Positions 52,286-56,126 of a stretch of DNA of 56,126 bases are shown here, in pieces. Positions within the stretch are counted from its first letter, which is position 1; every line of letters starts with the position of its first letter. A program made the translations under genes and the position numbers. Source of the DNA: Ammoniphilus sp. YIM 78166 (GTDB lineage Bacteria > Bacillota > Bacilli > Aneurinibacillales > RAOX-1); assembly GCF_004522215.1 (NCBI RefSeq), contig NZ_SDLR01000016.1, positions 1-56,126 of the forward strand, in the 5' to 3' direction. The notes beneath the pieces are model-generated. The model did not search any database. It was not told the DNA's origin and saw nothing but the letters and a program-made list of their open reading frames with translations.

Positions 52286-53656
52286 TTAGTTCCTTTTCAT
52301 TTTAAATGGATTTTTGACTTCGTTAGACGATGCTGCCGCGATTTCCTTTTTTACTGCAAAAGGATTTACCGGTGCATCACTGTTGGTTACCATTCTGGAT
52401 CTCGCTCCTGTTTTCTTAAACGGGTTCACATTGAGATCTCCGTCAATATTAAATCCTGAGGATTTTTCTTCTCGTTCCCGTTGCTTGCGGATTAATTCTT
52501 CAGATTCTTCTCTTAGATACTTCGCACGCTCTGGTAATCCTCGTAAGCTAACAATCGTATAAACCAAAGCATGTTTTGAATCCCAGGTAGAACGTCCATA
52601 ATATATGGGCACCTCTAATTCTTCTTGTAAACGTCGATTAATCTTTTCAAGAGTATTCGCATTTAGAATATCTTCTTTATTTTTAGGCATAACGACATGA
52701 AGTCCGAATGCAATCGCATCCTGTTCATAGTTAAATCCATTGGCTAAGACGTTTTTCCCTCGATACGTAGAGACAATTTCATGAATTAAGTCCGCTTCAC
52801 TCTTGAGATTGGTTTCTTGAAGATTAATTTTCTTTTTGGCAAAAGTCAGAAGTCCACCTGTTAAAAGTAACTTGTTTTTAAAATCCTCTGCATCCAATGT
52901 TTTATCGGATTCTAGAGTCGTTACAACGTTCCACTCGTGAAGAATCGAAGCCACTTTATAGTTGGAATATCGATCCCAAGCAAGATGAGTCGCTTCCTCT
53001 TCCCCTTGATCTTTGGCTTCCAGATGATCTTCAATAATTTTCTTATTGTCAAGGATAATGAGATTTTCCAGAACACGATACTGACTGCCTTGACCGTCTT
53101 CACGAATCTCTTCCAGTTTAGCAGTTAGTTCTTTTAGTGCATTAAAAGCATTGATGTTTTCATCAATATGTGGATTCGGAAGACTCACGATGGCCATCAC
53201 TGGTTTTCCTATGTAATCGGCACACACATCAATAAGCATATTGATGGATCCGGTTCCTGTTCCCCCACCCAAGGAAGCGACAATGACGATGACTTCGGCA
53301 TCTTTCATAACACGTTGAACAGCTCCAAATACGGACTCACCATTGGTCTCTATCGCAGCGCGACCTTTTTCCGGATCCATACCGGCCCCTTTTTCAAATT
53401 CTTTCCCCTTCAAGGCTAACCGATTATTTTTATCTACATTTTTTAAACTATCAATATCTCCCTGGTTGGTATTGATACAAAGAACAGGATAACAAGGTTC
53501 CTGATTCACCGGGTTTCGGATTCCCGCAAAAGCATCTACGATCTTTCCTCCACCTTGCCCTAATCCGATAAAACCAAACTGTGTTCCTAAAGATGCTCCA
53601 CGTTGCTTCACAAAACTCTCCAATTCCCAAACGTTATCAATTGTAATTTTGCTCAC
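52286..53656 (-). CDS. tubZ: TubZ-type plasmid partition GTPase
   Basis: 456 aa, starting at GTG with GGGAGGG upstream. Tubulin/FtsZ-fold motifs: FGFIGLGQGGGKIVDAF and the GTP-binding T4 loop SLGGGTGTGS (near residue 125), with INTNQGD and the T7 region following. The C-terminal tail is basic and Lys/Arg-rich (NPFKKTGARSRM...NPFKMKRN), as in TubZ tails that bind TubR. It makes treadmilling filaments that move plasmid-TubR complexes. In pXO1/pBtoxis the homologue is also called RepX. Confidence 0.95.
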   Translation of the reverse strand: MSKITIDNVWELESFVKQRGASLGTQFGFIGLGQGGGKIVDAFAGIRNPVNQEPCYPVLCINTNQGDIDSLKNVDKNNRLALKGKEFEKGAGMDPEKGRAAIETNGESVFGAVQRVMKDAEVIVIVASLGGGTGTGSINMLIDVCADYIGKPVMAIVSLPNPHIDENINAFNALKELTAKLEEIREDGQGSQYRVLENLIILDNKKIIEDHLEAKDQGEEEATHLAWDRYSNYKVASILHEWNVVTTLESDKTLDAEDFKNKLLLTGGLLTFAKKKINLQETNLKSEADLIHEIVSTYRGKNVLANGFNYEQDAIAFGLHVVMPKNKEDILNANTLEKINRRLQEELEVPIYYGRSTWDSKHALVYTIVSLRGLPERAKYLREESEELIRKQREREEKSSGFNIDGDLNVNPFKKTGARSRMVTNSDAPVNPFAVKKEIAAASSNEVKNPFKMKRN

Positions 53657-53684
53657 CTATATTCCCTCCCTCTTTATATGAAAA

Positions 53685-54059
53685 TCAAATCGCTGCATTC
53701 TTCATCACAGCGGAAACAATCTTGCTGGTTTTTAAAAGGTCCGGTTTTTCTTGAATAAGTCTTCCCATCAGTTCTGCAGCAACTTCCCCATTTTTTGTTA
53801 AAAAGTATTTATCCGCTGTTCCATCTTTAAAAAAATCGATAAACGTCGTACCAATAAGTGTGGCTACAGCTTCATCTACCGTATATCGGAATTTTCGAGA
53901 AGATAGATCAATCCCTAAAGAAGATTGGTACTCCCGAAGAATATCAATCTTAGAGATTCCTCCATCCTTCGTTGATATTAAATAAAATACATCTAAAACG
54001 GAATCTTTGAGTACCCGATCACAGATGTAATACACGATTTCCTCTGTAAACAAATCCAA
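53685..54059 (-). CDS. tubR: TubR-type centromere-binding protein
   Basis: 124 aa, TTG start with GGAAGGGAG upstream; no early ATG exists. Helical winged-helix pattern (IYYICDRVLKDSVLDVFYLISTKDGGISKIDILREY...FRYTVDEAVATLIGTTFIDFFKDGTADKYFLTKNGEVAAELM) with the wing near residue 85-95. It lies 28 bp before tubZ, the standard tubC-tubR-tubZ order. It should bind the repeats at 54306-54372 and repress the operon. Confidence 0.8.
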   Translation of the reverse strand: MDLFTEEIVYYICDRVLKDSVLDVFYLISTKDGGISKIDILREYQSSLGIDLSSRKFRYTVDEAVATLIGTTFIDFFKDGTADKYFLTKNGEVAAELMGRLIQEKPDLLKTSKIVSAVMKNAAI

Positions 54060-54305
54060 GGCCCTTCTCCCTTCCTTCCTTGCTTTAAGATAGGATTACT
54101 TTAGGAAACATAATCACGCATTATCAAAACTTATAAATTATTAGGCTGTATTATGCGACATATTTAAAATATACCATGGTAATCCAACTGTGTGAAGGAG
54201 ATAATTGGTAAAATCACCTTTCTAGGAGCAATATTTAACTGAAAGATCTAACCAGCCAGTTTTGAAATAAAGCATCTTCCTTGTAGAAATCAGATAATTT
54301 ATAAA

Positions 54306-54372
54306 AGGTTACAGTTCGATTGTATTGAGGTTACAAATCAATTGTATAGGGGTTACAAAATGAAAAAAATGG
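54306..54372. repeat. tubC-like iterons (22-bp period)
   Basis: Two tandem 22-bp units AGGTTACAGTTCGATTGTAT(TG) at 54306 and AGGTTACAAATCAATTGTAT(AG) at 54328, then a third GGGTTACAAAATG at 54350. GGTTACA recurs at 54526 beside the tubY-like start. They lie between tubR and the divergent gene, where the TubR-binding centromere is expected. The rest of 54060-54546 is AT-rich with promoters. Confidence 0.75.
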
Positions 54373-54546
54373 TGTGTATAAGATGTTTACAAAAATATTA
54401 GAAAAGGATTTATATGATATTAAAAAAGAAATTATAATTCTATACGAATGGAAATGAATTTAATTGTAGTTTTATATATTTATTAAAAATGCTAGAATTT
54501 TTATATACAACTGTCTTGTAGGTGGGTTACAAATGAGGAGGGGGTT

Positions 54547-55257
54547 ATGAGAGTTGAAAAAATCTATTCAATATCTCAAGTAGCAGAAGAAATTGATGTG
54601 TCTACGGGTACAATACGTCACTGGGAAAAGGAAATGGACGGATTAATTATTGTACGTAGAGATGAGCAAAATAATCGCTATTACACGAGGGAAGATATTG
54701 AACAGTACCAAAAAATTAATAGATTAAGAGAAGAGGGTTTTTCACTTGCTAATATAAAGAAAATCTTTGAAATGATGTCATCAGATAGCCCTTTAAACGG
54801 AGAGGACTCAGGACAACTGACTTATATAAGTCCAACTAACCCCAATAATCTCCCCAATGAGATGAAATCGGTCAATCAATTGGCTGAATCATTTCAGCAT
54901 TTGCTTCAACACATTGGTGAATTAAATAAAAAAGTAGATGACCTTGCAGTTTCTAATCAAGCAACAAAAATTTTAGAAAAATTGAATGAATATCAAAGTC
55001 AGTTGCCGAAAAGTGTTGATCACGTGGCTGAAAGACAAAGGCGAATCACAGATCACATTACACAAAAGAGAGTGGAGTCCAAGCTTGAAGAAGAAGCATT
55101 AAGTATATGGTTGCAAAAGCCCTTATCAGAGCGAGTGAAGAAAGTTGGGTGGTTTAGAAAAGAAGAAGATTTGGATGCTCGTAATCGATTTGTAAAACAA
55201 TATATTTATCAGAATTATGAGGAGCGATTAAAACAAGAATACGATATAAGTGAATAA
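54547..55257 (+). CDS. tubY: TubY-like MerR/DUF3967 regulator
   Basis: 236 aa with GAGGAGGGGG just before the ATG. MerR-type helix-turn-helix (YSISQVAEEIDVSTGTIRHWEKEM...NRYYTREDIEQYQKI), then a coiled coil (MKSVNQLAESFQHLLQHIGELNKKVDDLA), then a DUF3967-type C-terminus (SIWLQKPLSERVKKVGWFRKEEDLDARNRFVKQYIYQNYEERL). TubY proteins lie divergently next to tubRZ on related plasmids and affect their expression. Confidence 0.75.
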   Translation: MRVEKIYSISQVAEEIDVSTGTIRHWEKEMDGLIIVRRDEQNNRYYTREDIEQYQKINRLREEGFSLANIKKIFEMMSSDSPLNGEDSGQLTYISPTNPNNLPNEMKSVNQLAESFQHLLQHIGELNKKVDDLAVSNQATKILEKLNEYQSQLPKSVDHVAERQRRITDHITQKRVESKLEEEALSIWLQKPLSERVKKVGWFRKEEDLDARNRFVKQYIYQNYEERLKQEYDISE

Positions 55258-55308
55258 AAGAGGAAAAATGGAAGAGTATTTCGGTTGATTGTTATAGGGG
55301 TACGACCG

Positions 55309-56126
55309 CATGCCCATCAAGCTAAGCATAACTCGTACCCCCAAAGAGGAAAAAATAGGATATTCTTTCTATAAATCTATTTATTTGTAGAAAGGATGGT
55401 CTTTTCTATGGAACCGATGCCCTCCCTTTCCATCAACGAAGAAGTACAACTTATGGTTCAAGAATTACGGCAATATTTTTCTTTTACTCAATTGGAAGAC
55501 CTAGCTCGACAAACTGGGTTTATTCAGCGTAAGGGAAAACTGGCAGCTCAAGATTTCGTCTTCTTATGTTCTTTCTCAAATCAAGATCTTTCTACCGATT
55601 CGTTAACATCCTTATGTAGTCAACTGGATGCTTCCAGAAGCGTTTCCCTGAGTTCAGAGGGCCTTAACCAAAAATTTAATGAATCAGGAGTAGATTTTCT
55701 AAGGAAAATCTTTTCCATGCTTCTTCGTAAAAAATTAGCCTCTTCTTCACCCATCCCTTGCGATCTAGACCGCTATTTCAAACGGATTCGGATTCTAGAT
55801 GCGACGGTTTTTCAGCTACCAGACCTCTATGCTCACCGTTATCCCGGATCCGGAGGGAGGGCTCATACATCTGGTGTGAAAATTCAATTGGAATACGACC
55901 TTAAGACCGGCGATTTTTTACATGTAGACGTAGGAAGTGGCAGCACGAGTGATGGTTTATATGGTGCCAAGCTGGCGAAAACGGTGGAGAAACAAGACCT
56001 CTGTATTCGAGATTTAGGTTACTTCTGTCTAGAGGATTTTGAACAAATCGAGCAACGTGGTGCTTATTATATTTCACGTTTAAAAATAAACGTTCGAATT
56101 TACCGTAAAAACGAGAAAATCGAGCG
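55309..56126 (+). mobile_element. IS231-type element (IS4 family), 5' part
   Basis: Left terminal repeat CATGCCCATCAAGCTAAG (55309-55326), then the start of a transposase gene that runs off the window. The flank GGGGTACGACCG and the internal TCGTACCCC (55333-55341) can form a hairpin across the IS end. See the matching tip at 1-34. Confidence 0.85.
55408..56126 (+). CDS. IS231-type (IS4 family) transposase, partial
   Basis: The first 239 codons. EPMPSLSINEEVQLMVQELRQYFSFTQLEDLARQTGF is the usual N-terminus. DDE core start: IRILDATVFQLPDL (first Asp) and LCIRDLGYFCLEDF (second Asp); the Glu lies beyond the window. An in-frame ATG at 55396 is an alternative start. Open to the window end. Confidence 0.9.
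   Translation, partial: MEPMPSLSINEEVQLMVQELRQYFSFTQLEDLARQTGFIQRKGKLAAQDFVFLCSFSNQDLSTDSLTSLCSQLDASRSVSLSSEGLNQKFNESGVDFLRKIFSMLLRKKLASSSPIPCDLDRYFKRIRILDATVFQLPDLYAHRYPGSGGRAHTSGVKIQLEYDLKTGDFLHVDVGSGSTSDGLYGAKLAKTVEKQDLCIRDLGYFCLEDFEQIEQRGAYYISRLKINVRIYRKNEKIE

Overview
The window looks like most of a Bacillales (Firmicutes) conjugative plasmid. The reasons are AT-rich sequence with strong AGGAGG-type ribosome binding sites, a TubZ/TubR partition locus with a TubY-like MerR protein (the pXO1/pBtoxis style), a Tcp-type Gram-positive conjugation operon, IS231- and Tn4430-like transposons and LtrA-type group II introns. I cannot name a species. IS231-type termini sit at both edges: the last 18 bases of one copy at 17-34 and the first ~820 bp of another from 55309. 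The window is therefore probably either a replicon cut inside an IS or a contig bounded by two IS copies.

Layout. (1) 1-21375 is a pile of mobile elements: a complete Tn3-family element (34-3883); a Tn4430-like transposon (4395-10465, TnpA + tyrosine recombinase TnpI, with an exact TATAC target duplication) inserted in a secreted-protein gene; remnants of a third Tn3 element, an IS3-family element and a second Tn4430-like element (10646-13836); a short resident stretch with a MATE exporter, an SBF/ACR3-type carrier and a small protein; and a fourth Tn3 element (16656-21234) whose transposase gene is broken. The Tn4430-like element carries cargo: a c-di-GMP (GEMM-I) riboswitch with terminator, a secreted matrixin-like zinc protease, and a second secreted protein made of two repeats that resemble NTR/TIMP-type domains. 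(2) 21372-31694 resembles a plasmid leading or maintenance region: RadC-like and ArdC-like antirestriction candidates, a DnaQ-type exonuclease, an excisionase-type antitoxin with PIN toxin, RHH-like regulators, a coiled-coil DNA-binding protein, tiny zinc-ribbon proteins, an E2-like/SEC-C protein, and an unusual set of structured non-coding elements. Three copies of one RNA family share a core and have co-varying helices. (3) 32077-49379 is the conjugation operon, all on the minus strand with mostly overlapping genes: coupling ATPase, replication-relaxation protein, TcpC, TcpD and TcpE homologues, VirB4 ATPase, lipoprotein, VirB6-like protein, VirB8-like protein and a lytic transglycosylase/M23 hydrolase. 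Two group II introns split the VirB4 gene and the hydrolase gene; splicing at the predicted sites restores both frames exactly. (4) 49380-55257 is replication and partition: an extreme G-poor leader, a perfect 23-bp inverted repeat, a putative Rep, paired hairpins with identical loops, then tubZ-tubR, 22-bp iterons and a divergent tubY-like gene.

How it fits together. The plasmid would be kept by TubZRC plus the PIN toxin-antitoxin pair and transferred by the Tcp/T4SS operon, with radC/ardC-type genes protecting incoming DNA. The transposons supply accessory traits. The most unusual features are the riboswitch-protease-NTR cassette and the repeated structured RNAs beside radC, the exonuclease and ardC.
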